Source: Corythucha ciliata (taxonomy: Eukaryota > Arthropoda > Insecta > Hemiptera > Tingidae). Taken from it: DNA of 64,000 nt. The DNA lies in contig JAWNBC010000008.1 of NCBI GenBank assembly GCA_038030265.1, forward strand, positions 1 to 64,000, read 5' to 3'. The position numbers were made by a program, and so were the translations under genes. Position 1 is the stretch's first letter. Every line of letters begins with the position of its first letter. Below the pieces are notes generated by a model. The model was not told where the DNA came from. It saw only the letters and a list, made by a program, of their open reading frames with translations, and ran no database searches. Below are positions 12,775-23,609 of the stretch, in pieces.

Positions 12775-13760
12775 ATGATAAAATTAAGCGTTATTGGCTC
12801 AAAATTGCGTCAGACCTATTCTTTTATGAAGAGACCAGTCACAGAAGTTCAGCTTCTAGCGATGGTGGCGCCCCAAGCGGCTGTCTTACCGAAACAGCCG
12901 GAGTGTCTTCACTTCTTCCTTTTACTCGCTATGATTTCGGCTTCATTTTTGTCCAGGTATCTGGCAACTGGAAGCAGTTTCCCAGACCTAGCCCTGCAAT
13001 TCTATAGAGGGAAATCCACGGTTTCAGAAATAGTTTATTCTACTTGCGAAGCCATATGGACACATTTGCAACCTCAATTCATGCCCATACCAGACGAACG
13101 AGCAACGGACAGCAATAGCAAAGCGTTATTTTGAGTTGTGGAACTTGCCTTATTGCATTGGTTCAGTCGACGCCAAACATATTTGAGCGAAATGTTTCAA
13201 AATGCGGGATCCCGAAACATTAATTACAAAGGGTCCTTTTCAATCGTGCTCATGGCTGTGGCTGACGCAGATGGCATGTTCACTCTAATTGATGTTGGAG
13301 ATCTCGGACGAAACAGTGATAGGGCTGTAGTTCGCCATTCCTATTTTGGAAAACTATTGAGAGAAGGAAAGTTGGATATTCCGAAGCCTGCTTGCATTCC
13401 GAGAAGCAGTGACGACGAAAAGTTTCCATGCTATTTTTTGGGGGATGTAGAGTTCCCTTTGTTACCATATTTAATGCGGCCTTTCCCCAAAAAAGTGCTG
13501 AACGATGCAAAAAGAATTTTTAATTATCGACTCTCAAGAGGGCAGAAAAGTGTTGAATGCGCATTCGGAATGTTAACTTCAAAATTTAGACTGTTCGAGA
13601 TAGCCCAATCTGCTGTAACGAAAAAAAAGCCATAGCCATCGTCAAAGCTACTAGTGTTCTGCACAATTTTATCCGTTCTCGCCAAGGAAAAATTCAAGAA
13701 CCTTCATACCCGATGGGAGTACACAGTACACTTGACGAAACCCCCCCAACGAATAAGTTG
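12775..13760 (+). pseudogene. PIF/Harbinger transposase (HARBI1-like), several frameshifts
   Basis: Pieces of a DDE_Tnp_4 transposase lie in order but in different frames. RYLATGSSF and a helix-turn-helix-like GKSTVSEIV segment are at 12955-13050. An LWNLPYCIGSVDAKH motif, typical of this family and holding the first catalytic Asp, is in a second frame at 13128-13170. NYKGSFSIVLMAVADADGMF with the second Asp is at 13225-13285. FNYRLSRGQKSVECAFGMLT is at 13518-13575. A LHNFI-type C-terminus is in a third frame after an A-run at 13621. Stops at 13135 and 13633 plus the frame changes make it inactive. I found no paired terminal repeats. Confidence 0.85.
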
Positions 13761-13860
13761 GGAAACTACTTTTTGAGCCAATAGGGGAAAATTCGATACC
13801 AATGGAAGTACGTTGGCATATAATTGAATTAAAATTATCATTTTTTGACAATTTTTAATA

Positions 13861-14199
13861 ATGGGAGGCAGGAGTGATTTGATTTATTCAATTTTATTGA
13901 CCGATCCTGCATTGTTTTTGTCTTCATTTGACGACGTTTCGTCAAGGGAACATCCACAGACTTTTCAAAAACAAACATTTTTCGATTTTCTTGACTACAA
14001 AACGACGTTAAAAGAAGAAAAACTCAAGGCAGGACTGGTGAACAAAATTGAACGAATAAAAAAAAATCTTTTTTTTATGTGTGGAGATTTTGAAAGACGT
14101 AAAAAAGAAAAACATTCAAGTCTTTATGAAGTTTCACCAATCATCTCGCACCCTGAGTGTTACAAGTCAAAAATGTCGGATTTCGAGTTATACCTTTAG
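13861..14199 (+). CDS. hypothetical 112-codon frame beside the Harbinger copy
   Basis: This is an ATG-started open frame just downstream of, and on the same strand as, the Harbinger remnant. It is rich in Lys, Glu and Phe in its second half. PIF/Harbinger elements normally carry a second, Myb/SANT-like gene, but no tryptophan-repeat or SANT pattern is visible here, so the link rests on position only. It could equally be a chance open frame. Confidence 0.25.
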   Translation: MGGRSDLIYSILLTDPALFLSSFDDVSSREHPQTFQKQTFFDFLDYKTTLKEEKLKAGLVNKIERIKKNLFFMCGDFERRKKEKHSSLYEVSPIISHPECYKSKMSDFELYL

Positions 14200-17100
14200 G
14201 TAGGTAGGTCTGGGCAAGCCCTACACTAAAATAGTAGTGTGCTATTTCAAGGACGGCCAGGTAACGCTTGGGAGCGGTAGTTACACTACTACTTCTCACG
14301 CAGAAGAGGTTAATCAATCGGAGTAGCAGTGCTACTTCTTCACTGTACCGGCTTTGATCGAGACCGAGAGCCCATCGCGGAGAAATTAAGCCGCGAGTAC
14401 CGTTACTTTTTGAGTTGTTACACTACTCTCCCAGTAAATTAAAACTATTTTCGAGTTGTTCCTCAACAATCTGTGAGGACTAGTCAGAAATTAATAACAT
14501 TTTCTTTTCATTTTCCGGCCAGACGGCAAAGACGTTTTATTCTCGTGACAACGCATTTTATTCTAGTATCGAATCCGTTTTATTTATTCTATGCATTTTG
14601 AAAGATCCCATCGGCTGTACTCTGATTAACGGCGCATGGAAAATGCGTATTATGAATGTTCATATTTCGTGGTAAAAGTAACCATAATTTTACACACGCT
14701 GCAGCGTAAAACATTTCTTAGGGTGTGTTCTTACCTGAAGTGACACTGTTTTTCTACGACAGCATAAAAACTGTTCATCATAGATTTTTTATACTATTTT
14801 TTTTTCAGATTTCTCATCCTATTTTCCCCCAGAAAACAGTACCCTGACGCCGAAAACCGATACTTCAAATTACAGGGTTTTAAGCTTTCACGACTTTGCC
14901 ATTGGCTCGACGCCATAGAACCTGATAACATTAAATGTAATATTCAATTCCCCATATTTTTCAATGCGTAATCACGTGAATAGAACGTCTTTGCCGTCTG
15001 ATCGGAATTTGTGTTACTTCTCCCCACAAGTGAATCTTTGATGCCGTCTGGCACCGGTTTCGTCACGTCCAAATGGAGGCAAACAATTTTTTCCACTATT
15101 GGGGGATTATTCTCGATTTTATGCGCTGGGTAAGAAAAGTATGCAAATGGTTGCACTTTTTACGTCGCTGGCTCTTGGACTAATATTCCAACATGAATTA
15201 TTAGTTAAATGAAATGTGGGTTTCACACAAATCGATGTCTGATTTGGTAGAAGTATACAGGTGATTTGACATGTGAACTGAAGGATATCAACAGAAGTTG
15301 CTACTTTACTGGTGCGTCTGGTGATTTTTAAATCAATTCCAAAGTTCAACGGGATTGTTTGGGAGTAGTGGTTGGGGAAATTACGTAGTTTACTGCATGT
15401 GAAGCATCCGAGAGAACTGTGAAATTGTTTTGCAGAAGTCATAATATAAAACTATCCCCCAGAAATCGCGTATTCATTCATCCCTTCTCTGCACCACCCA
15501 TTATGATCAATAAATAGTCATACCACCACTCAAAATTTTTGAAAATTCGAAACTCAACTCATGTTTTCGACCTTGGCGACGAGAACAATAGTGCACCAAG
15601 ACAAAATAACTGTCGAAACCCATCCCCCGCAGCTCTATCAAATCGTACGTGGCAACCAAGATTCATCTAACCAAGGCCGAGAAAACATCAAGCCCAAACA
15701 AAAGGTGCCTATTCACGATAGAATTCAATTCGGGTATAAATACGCTCCGCCTTGCCTGACAACTCACTAACGTAAGAAAACCTCATAATTTAAAAAATGC
15801 AGTTTTTTGTGAGAGAGATAGAGAATGCATTAGACAAGGACAAAAAAAACTAAATTACGTCACACCCCTTTTTTGGCGGGAAGTCCAATATTGCTATTTT
15901 AAATAATTAAAAAAATAGTTATAATTGAATTTAATTGTTTAAATTCGTATCTATCAAAAGGTAATGGTGTGACCTACCAGAAAAAAATATTTTTGGAAAA
16001 TGTGCAACTTCCTCATTGGTTTCAACAAAACAAGACGATTATTATTGCATCAAAATTTGCGTTTTAGTTTTCTTGAAAATGTATTTGAACGACTCAAGAA
16101 ACAGAGAAAATATGAGACATATTGTAACTTTCAGAGCCCGTGTGCTAAATTTCAGGGATCTACTTCGGCGATAAAACGCTCGGTGTCGAAGTCCACTTCG
16201 AATTATGTGTTGCGTACAGCCGAAAAGTGACTTAAAAAAACGAATGGCACAAAGCGGGGGCTATGTCGGGGGGGGGGGGGTGGATGGAGTCATAAACCAA
16301 CGAAAACAGCCTACGTCTATAACATTCCATCCTGACAACAGCAAAACAGCAATTAATTGTTTTTCTCGGAGATTGACAACCAGTGGGGGGAGGGGGCAAT
16401 AATTAGCAATCGTAAGTGACTGAGAGGCTTTCTAGTGGTCAATGCCAAACAGACAATCTGAAGGATTAGCAGATACTCAAACCCGGAAAGGGCAATATAA
16501 AAAATGCGGAGAGAGGCTTCGCAAAAGAACAAAACAACCAGGTTTTTAGAGGTTGGAGGTTAGAGGTTTTTTCCAAGTGTTCGGATTTAAGCCGGACGCG
16601 GTTTGTGATGAGTCTTTTGGACAATGGTAAACGGTGGAGTGCTCCCGGATTTCGACCAAATAGCAGTTTTTATGAGACACATTAATGCAACAGAAGGGGG
16701 GGGGTCTATAAAACATTCGAAGGAAATGATTAAAAAAGTGCCTCTCATTCGACACAAAATGGATTACCGTTGCCGAAGAAGAAAATAACTTCAAAAACGG
16801 GCTGCACTCAGCCGCGATCCCTAATTAACCAGTAGCCCCCCCCCCCACCATTGATGAAGGGTGCGGTACTTATTCACGTCTGAGAGGCAAAAGGATTAGA
16901 CAACCCCATTCCCACCTTTGGACCCAAAATTCTAAGCCCTTTCCGGCTTTGCAAACCCTCGCGGGGTTTAGAGTTTCGATGTTGTCCCCACGAAACCAAA
17001 AAAAAAAATCAAAAACGGGTTTTAACGTAAATTCATAGAAGGAACTGAATTGATTATTTATTCGAATGAAAGGAGACGGGGCTAAAAAAAAAATAAAGTG

Positions 17101-18777
17101 ACGTGTTAGAGTTATTGTGCCGCTTGCAGTAGCAAACATACAACAGATAGAAACCACATTGTTGCGTTGGTAATTTTGTTAAATCATCAAAATGCGTTCG
17201 CCCAAGGAATATATGACGTTCGTACGAAGTGGAACTAACTGGGATAAATGCAAATTCATCGAATCGAAAGTCAAGATAAATTGTCAAACAAAATAATGGA
17301 ATAACATGATTACACGACGGAGCAAGGGGTTGGAATTCCGTAAAAACATTTCGTTATACTTGCAGTGCGGAGTATTAATCAAGCGGAATTCATTTCGTTA
17401 TCAACAAATTATGCCTTGACATACACGATTCATAGTAAATAATTACAGGGTGTACCCACCACCCCAGGCACCGCTAGTAGTTTGTTTTATCAGTCTTATT
17501 TATCGCGAAGAACGAAGGCGAACGACGCCGTATAAATGACTTTGACCTCTCTTTTCCTCGTGTCTCCCCCCCACCCCACTGTTTCTCCTCCATTTACAAC
17601 ACCCAGACCGACAAAACAAGTATTAATTAGATGAAAAGCTTTCAAAAGTTTTGCGGATACCTCCCCTCAGCCAGGGCCTCCTGTAAAATTGCAACTGACA
17701 GACGGCGGAAAAGGCCGCAAACTTTCAAAAACTGTTCAATTTTGAACGTTGTTACGCACTCGATTCGACTAAATAGTTTTGCGGGATTCTTCGAAGGAGA
17801 GGGGGGGTGACTAATTAAAGACGAACAAAAACCCGTAGGATGACCACAAATGAAAAAAAAAAAAATCGCGTCTCTATCTCGCCTAGGTATACCGCGTGGT
17901 TAATTCCCGTATGAACCCTTTCACCACACATAATATTATATACTCCCTTGACTAATTGAAGGATAACAAAGAACCTCGATTTAATTAATACCTCGTGGTA
18001 ATTTACTTTTCAAGCCTTAGAGAGTTCCAAACGGGGAGAGCAGAAAGCTTAAAGACGTGTCACCAACGGGAAATCATTTTTTGTATAATCTCCTAAAACC
18101 CACACAAATGTGGTGCTAGGTAACAATGGAAAATTGGGAATAAACTGGTTTTATTGCCTCCCATCTTGATCGAGTTACAGTAATAACAATAAAATGAAAG
18201 AAATAAAATGCAAAACTCAGGTACGGAATTGAATATTACGAAAATTAATTAATTTGAAGCATAATAGAGGATACTAAATGGGATAATTTGCGGCATTAAG
18301 AGGCACGGAGACCGTAAATTGTTATGAATAAAAACCAGTGGCAAAGGAAATAGAAAAAACCGTCAATAAATTATTATTTAAGGCCTGCTAACAGGGAACA
18401 TCCCTATAACGCAACACTCACCTCCCTAGAGCTCTTTGTGGCGAAACGAATAAATTCGTCTAGCGGGGGAGGTATGTAGTAAAAACGACTGTAAAGGGTA
18501 TCGCAATATTTTATTATTAGAGAGCGTATCGAAACATACACCGATGGATTGAATGTATTTTTTCTCTCTCTCTCTTTCAACGCGAAAATAAATAATTAAA
18601 AGTAATGGTCGTCGCTACAAAATTTCGAGGGTTTAGTAGAGGGCAGCCGTAAGGTGTAATTCGCCATCAGACATATAACGGACGTAAAAGTTACGGGCGT
18701 AAAATGTCCATTTGCGGCCACAACTCCACGGCTCATGATGTAGAGGTAAATAAGAAATCAAGGGTCAATTCAATAAG
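14200..18777. other. intergenic upstream of the kinin gene, no gene recognised
   Basis: AT-rich sequence with short open frames that show no family signature. A phrase near 15311-15350 (GGTG..TCTGGTGATTTT) resembles 9258-9300, and 15985-16017 resembles 6604-6643, so at least two dispersed repeats pass through. Homopolymer G/C runs occur at about 16270 and 16842. Any kinin enhancers would lie here but cannot be picked out by eye. Confidence 0.4.
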
Positions 18778-18812
18778 TATATAAGAGTTTTGGACACCGG
18801 AGACGTCATCAG
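18778..18812 (+). promoter_or_regulatory. candidate TATA/initiator promoter of the kinin gene
   Basis: TATATAAG at 18778-18785 is followed about 30 bases later by GTCATCAG (A at 18808), fitting TATA-to-start spacing. A CRE-like GACGTCA half lies at 18803-18809. It sits ~650 bp upstream of the first readable kinin exon and on its strand. Possible splice donors follow at 18840 and 18909. None of these joins gives a clean ATG in the signal-peptide frame, so the first exon may be partly or wholly untranslated. Confidence 0.35.
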
Positions 18813-19209
18813 AGAGGTAAAAAGGCCACTCTCTTCAGGGTGAGCATGGAAAGAGGGACTACGAGCTGGGTGTCGAGCGAGGTCGATGTCTCAACAGCAC
18901 AGGAGCAGGTGTGTCGGACATAGTGGGTGGGGGGGGGGGGAACACATTTTGGGTCACTATAAGAGGAGCGTTTGACACACACAAAAAACACAACGACTAG
19001 GCTACAACACGCACGACAGTTCGGTATTGAAGAGGACGTATCTCATCAACATTGAACATGAAAAATTAAAAAAAAAGTGGTATATTATGATACGATTAAT
19101 AAATGTCATAAATTATGCATGTAACTCGGACTTTCTAGATCATAACCTTATTTCTCCCAAAGCGTTCACTTTGATGATTTTTCTCGTTATAAGGCCCCGC
19201 GCACTCTAG

Positions 19210-19316
19210 GAGAAAAAAGACGCCGACGCGAGCGTCAGCGTCCGACTCGTGCGGTAAAAACACACACGCCGACTCGGCAGTCACACGCCGAGACGCGCGT
19301 CGGCGTCTTTTTTCTC
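19210..19316. repeat. 107-bp hairpin with perfect 21-bp arms
   Basis: Positions 19210-19230 (GAGAAAAAAGACGCC then GACGCG) and 19296-19316 are exact reverse complements. The loop contains more CG-rich GTCGGCGT/ACGCCGA words. It lies just upstream of the first visible kinin exon, probably in its first intron. It may be a small MITE or an RNA-level hairpin. Confidence 0.6.
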
Positions 19317-19431
19317 ACGCATTCATTTTTAAGAGACGCAGATAATTTCTTTGTAGTAATCACGAGGGATTAAAACTATTTCATCACCCGAACCTTCCTC
19401 TTTTTTTTTTTTTTTTTTTTCATTTTACAAG

Positions 19432-22400
19432 GTTGTTGCTGCTTTGGATGGTATCTCTAACAGTCACATGTCACGCCGTTCGTGAGGAGACGTCGTCCTC
19501 AATGAATAGAACGTCGACGGAGGCGGCGACTGGACCCAATGAGCGAACCAACAGCACGCACTCGAGTCAAGCTGAACGGGAAATGTCGAGAGGCAAGAGA
19601 TCTTTTGACGAGGTGAACGATGCTCTCGATGAATTGGAAGCGAAAGTGAAAAAGGGGTATGAGACGACGAGAAGTCGCTTGGGAATTCCAAGTTGGACAG
19701 GAAAACGAGCGAGGCAAGCAAAAAAACTGAGGTATTCTTCATATCTAGGGTTAATCGAAAAGTGACAAAGTAACATAAGGAGGGGGTGGGTCGAAGAAAG
19801 GTTTTCTATTCATCTTTGGTGCTTCTGAAATGTCCTTAACAACAAATGCAACAAGAAAGAAAAAACATGTTTCATGTTGTACTGGACATCCTAGCAGAGC
19901 CATTTTGTTGAATTTAAGACAAAGAAAATCTTAAACAAGATCTTTTCCCCGAAGCTATTTTGCTGAAAACAAGAGAGACACTCATTTGAATACGTTGACA
20001 AGGTTTTTTGACAACAATAATGACAATAGCGACAAAAAAAAACCGAAAATACGCAGAAGAAATTACCTATTCTGTTATGGGGGCGAGCAGCTCATTAATA
20101 AAACCGTCATTTTATCTCTCGTCATTGCTATTCTCATTCAAAAAACTTATCAACGGTTTTTGCACCGCCAGTAATCCTGCATGCAGCGTTTTATTCTTTA
20201 GAAATTATCTTAACGTATCTCGTTAACATTTAAACGCGGTCAAATGACAAAAGATAGCGAAAATAACGTTGGGAAAATTTACCAGCTGCTCCCTAGGGGA
20301 GTCATTATTGTAATTTCTTCGTTTAAAAAAAGAGGGGGGGAAATCACTGACAAATAATGCCATTGGCGGCAGGCAGTAGATAAGAATTTTGATTCTCGGG
20401 GGCATTAATATTAAATTAGACGATGGAAACCAGTGCTTACGTTTGTTTTGTATAATAGCCCATCGGCAATTTCAGTCAGAAGAGAAGCCATTAATTATAG
20501 CGTTTAACTGATATTTCTCTGTTTGCAGGTTTTCATCCTGGGGTGGTAAAAGATCGGAAGACAAGAGGAAATTCAACAGTTGGGGAGGGAAACGAGCGGA
20601 CGAACTTGACGACTGGGATTTAAACGAGGACAAAAGAGCGAAATTCAACTCGTGGGGCGGGAAAAGAGCTAAATTCAGTTCTTGGGGTGGAAAACGAGCG
20701 GAATTCGAAGGTAAATGATCCCCACATCCGTCACATCAGTTCATTTTAACCGTATTTTTCCAAAGTGATTCTCCCGTTGTCCGAGTAGGACCAATGAAAT
20801 TAACGGAAAAAGCGTCAGCTGCACGACTTCAAAATAACGACAAAATAAAAAAGTACCCCCCCCCCCCACACCAAGAAGAAGGTGACTAATTCAGCGAACC
20901 AAATCAGTACCATAGAGCGCATGCAGACAGATATGGGGCAGGGATGGGCGATTACTTGATTTTCGGTTCAAAAAATCCCTCAAATTTAGCCTCAGAGAAT
21001 AACACTTCGGCCTTAAACTTAAACGTGAATATTGTTCCCCGTAGGCTATAATAGCTTGGAGTAAATTGAGCAAAATCTTCTGAGTACCTACTGTATGTCA
21101 GTCGGTTGTCCAAGTTGAGTCTCTATTGATCGATTTAGGAGGGAAACTTTGGGTCTGTACGTTCTGGTACTGAACGTTGGTCCTGAATCCTACACCCTAC
21201 AGCAAGCCTGGCTCATCAAAACCCCAATTTATCGGATTTCTATAACTAAAATTTGGCTTTGTCTCTCTTAAAATACAATTTCGTGGGGCTGCCTCATTGA
21301 AATGTTTTGTTGATTTAGCTCACTAAAAAACTACCTGATTTTTCGATTTTTAACTTGTTAAAATCCTAATTCCCCTCGTAAAAAAATAATTTCACAAGTT
21401 TTGGCTCGCTAGAACCTCAACTTTGCGGTATGTTCGGGTCGGAGGGGGGGGGGGTTTGAACATGTCACATCTTTGCCAGTGAAGTTTCCCACCCCTTTAT
21501 CTAGGGCGGGCAGGGGCGTTCCTAGAAATCCTCCGGAGGGGGCGATTCCGGCAGTCCGCAGCCAACTAAGGACAGGTGGGGGACGGGTGTTGTAAATAAT
21601 GCCATTCGTATTGCTGGGATTTCACAAAAACTTGGCTATAACGGCGGGGACAGGGAACGATCCACCTATCGCTCCCCCCCCCCCGCCTCTGAGTACGCCA
21701 CTGAGGGCGGGCTACTTTCCTGGCTGTTACGCGGCTAAATTTCAATTAAAGCGTGGCATTTGGGCGATATTTATCAGTGAAATACGCGCGTTAGACTGTT
21801 TATGGATCCATTCTCTTGGCTAAGAGCGTAATTTAGCGCTGACCACCCATCACAAAACGCCCTGAACCGCAGATCGCTCCAACCACAAAACATTCTTACC
21901 ACAACTCTATGACCAAGTTGTGCTCAAAGGGAATAATTCTTGAACATTGATTGAGATTAAAGGGTAAAGGGACGTTTGGATTAACGAGCAGCAAACCCTT
22001 TGACACCCCGTAGATGCGCCCCCACCCTTTGGATCCTTCTACTTATCTGAAAATCACGACATTTTCAGCGGTTATTGGTAAACGAAATTGGTTGTTTTGG
22101 AAAAACTCAACATTTTAATCACGTTCAAATGTTTAGAATAGGAAAAAAATGATATATGAAATAAAATAGGAAAAAATGATTAATTTACATAAAAGTCAGG
22201 CACGACCCATTCAAATGTAATAATAGTGGGTTTTACACCTGACGGGTCAACGGTGAAGAAGGGTGACACTGACACGGGTGTGCCCATGCCTCCTCCTCTA
22301 ACACGACCACTTGACTTTGGAAATTAACTCGATTTGTCTTCGAGGGAAACTCCAAGCAAATCATCTTACAAACTTTATAGGAGGCCTCGTTGTTAAAATT

Positions 22401-22940
22401 GACTCGAAAATGTAACAGGAAGCGACGAGAAAAGGGCAAAATTCAATTCGTGGGGCGGCAAACGAAACGAGTACGAACCGGAAGACGACTACGATTCATA
22501 CGAAGAGCAACAACTACCATCGTCATCGTCGGTTGAAAAAAGAGTAAGATTTCAAAGTTGGGGTGGCAAAAGATCCAATGACGATATCCTGAACGATATG
22601 ATTGACAAAAGGGCCAGATTCAATTCATGGGGCGACAAACGATCAACGAATGACACAGGTAAAACCGATAAAGATGAGAGGGAAGAGGTAGCAAATGTGT
22701 TTAATCGATCATTTTTTTTTTTTTTTTTTAGACGATGAATTCGTCCTAGTGAAACGAGCGGTGTCAAGAAAGAGAAAACCAATATTTTCATCGTGGGGTG
22801 GCAAACGAACAGCACGATCGGCTCAGCCTCAACTTCGTATCTTTGGTCTCAGTCTGAGGGATCACTCGTGGGGCTCAGCCGTGCGACCCATTAGACGAGG
22901 CCCTGACTTTTTCGCCTGGGGAGGCAAGCGTTCCGTATAA
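19432..22940 (+). CDS. kinin (leucokinin/myokinin-type) neuropeptide precursor
   Basis: This secreted prohormone is cut at Lys-Arg sites and amidated to give kinins, which act on kinin GPCRs to drive diuresis and gut contraction in arthropods. Exons are 19432-19731, 20529-20710, 22419-22658 and 22732-22940, all GT..AG, with phases closing into one ~309-residue frame. A hydrophobic signal core (LLLLWMVSLTV, cut likely after CHA) opens the first exon. The start codon is either Met at 19448 or in an unseen upstream exon. Predicted amides are LRFSSWG, KFNSWG, AKFNSWG (twice), AKFSSWG, VRFQSWG, KPIFSSWG and GPDFFAWG, each followed by Gly-Lys-Arg. Acidic spacers (for example ADELDDWDLNEDKR) separate them. 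Decayed copies are ARFNSWGD-KR, with no Gly amide donor, and a DHSWGS remnant. GIPSWTGKR in the first exon may be a divergent first copy. AATAAA lies at 22957. Confidence 0.93.
20711..22418. other. large intron of the kinin gene
   Basis: A 1.7 kb intron between kinin exons, bounded by GTAAAT and a TAACAG acceptor. It contains G/C homopolymers (20858, 21448, 21673), the hAT-type miniature element at 21511-21703 and no coding frame with family motifs. It is by far the longest of the three internal introns. Confidence 0.8.
21511..21703. mobile_element. hAT-type miniature element with 8-bp target duplication
   Basis: The element begins CAGGGGCGT and ends ACGCCACTG (8 of 9 positions inverted-complementary). 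It is flanked on both sides by the identical 8-bp sequence AGGGCGGG (21503-21510 and 21704-21711). An 8-bp duplication and CAG-x-GGCG termini are diagnostic of hAT transposons. At 193 bp and with no frame it is a MITE, resident in a kinin intron. Confidence 0.85.
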
Positions 22941-22956
22941 TACAAACAAACGAAAA

Positions 22957-22962
22957 AATAAA
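22957..22962 (+). promoter_or_regulatory. polyadenylation signal of the kinin gene
   Basis: AATAAA 17 bases after the stop codon; a second AATAAA is at 23057-23062. Either could direct 3'-end formation. Confidence 0.6.
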
Positions 22963-23609
22963 ATAAAATAACAAAGGGAGATAAATTGCGAAATTGTTAA
23001 AAAACTTTTTTTTTTTCCATCTCTCAAAACTCCGTTCTTTTCACTATTACCGCAAAAATAAAGATTCAGTGCACACATAGACGATATCGTCGTAATTGCG
23101 ATGGCGTTGAGCAAAGTTAGCTCTATTAGGTACCCTCTCTGTATAATTGTATGGAAGAAATGAATACGTAAAAAATTATATCATATTTCGTGTACCTACC
23201 TAATGAGATTTAATTAGAAATTAAATTATATTTTCTTGAATGTTCTTGTTAATAATTAACACATGGATGATTCCAACATTGATCTGGAAATCTCAATAAT
23301 AAAATATAGGAATTGTTGCAATGGCTCAAATTGTAATTATGTGATTCCAAATTGATTGAACAAGTTGGAAATTGTCAAAACCACAAGGGAATGGCAGTAA
23401 CTGGTTTCGATGTCCTGTTGATAAAATTGATCCAAGAACTGGTAGAAACTTTTAATCTCGATTTTCTCCCAAAGACTGGTTTTATTAATTCATATGACCA
23501 AAATATAATGAAAACAAAAAGATGACGCCACAAATAGCCCCCTACGGGGAGACTGGAAGTCTCTCGGAGGCGAAGCGCACTTGACGTCGTGATGTGTGAC
23601 ATGAGGGAT

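Noticed and set aside
15119..15442. 107-codon minus-strand frame with several Cys and His
   Set aside because: No zinc-finger spacing, no splice context, and part of it overlaps a dispersed repeat phrase seen also near 9258.
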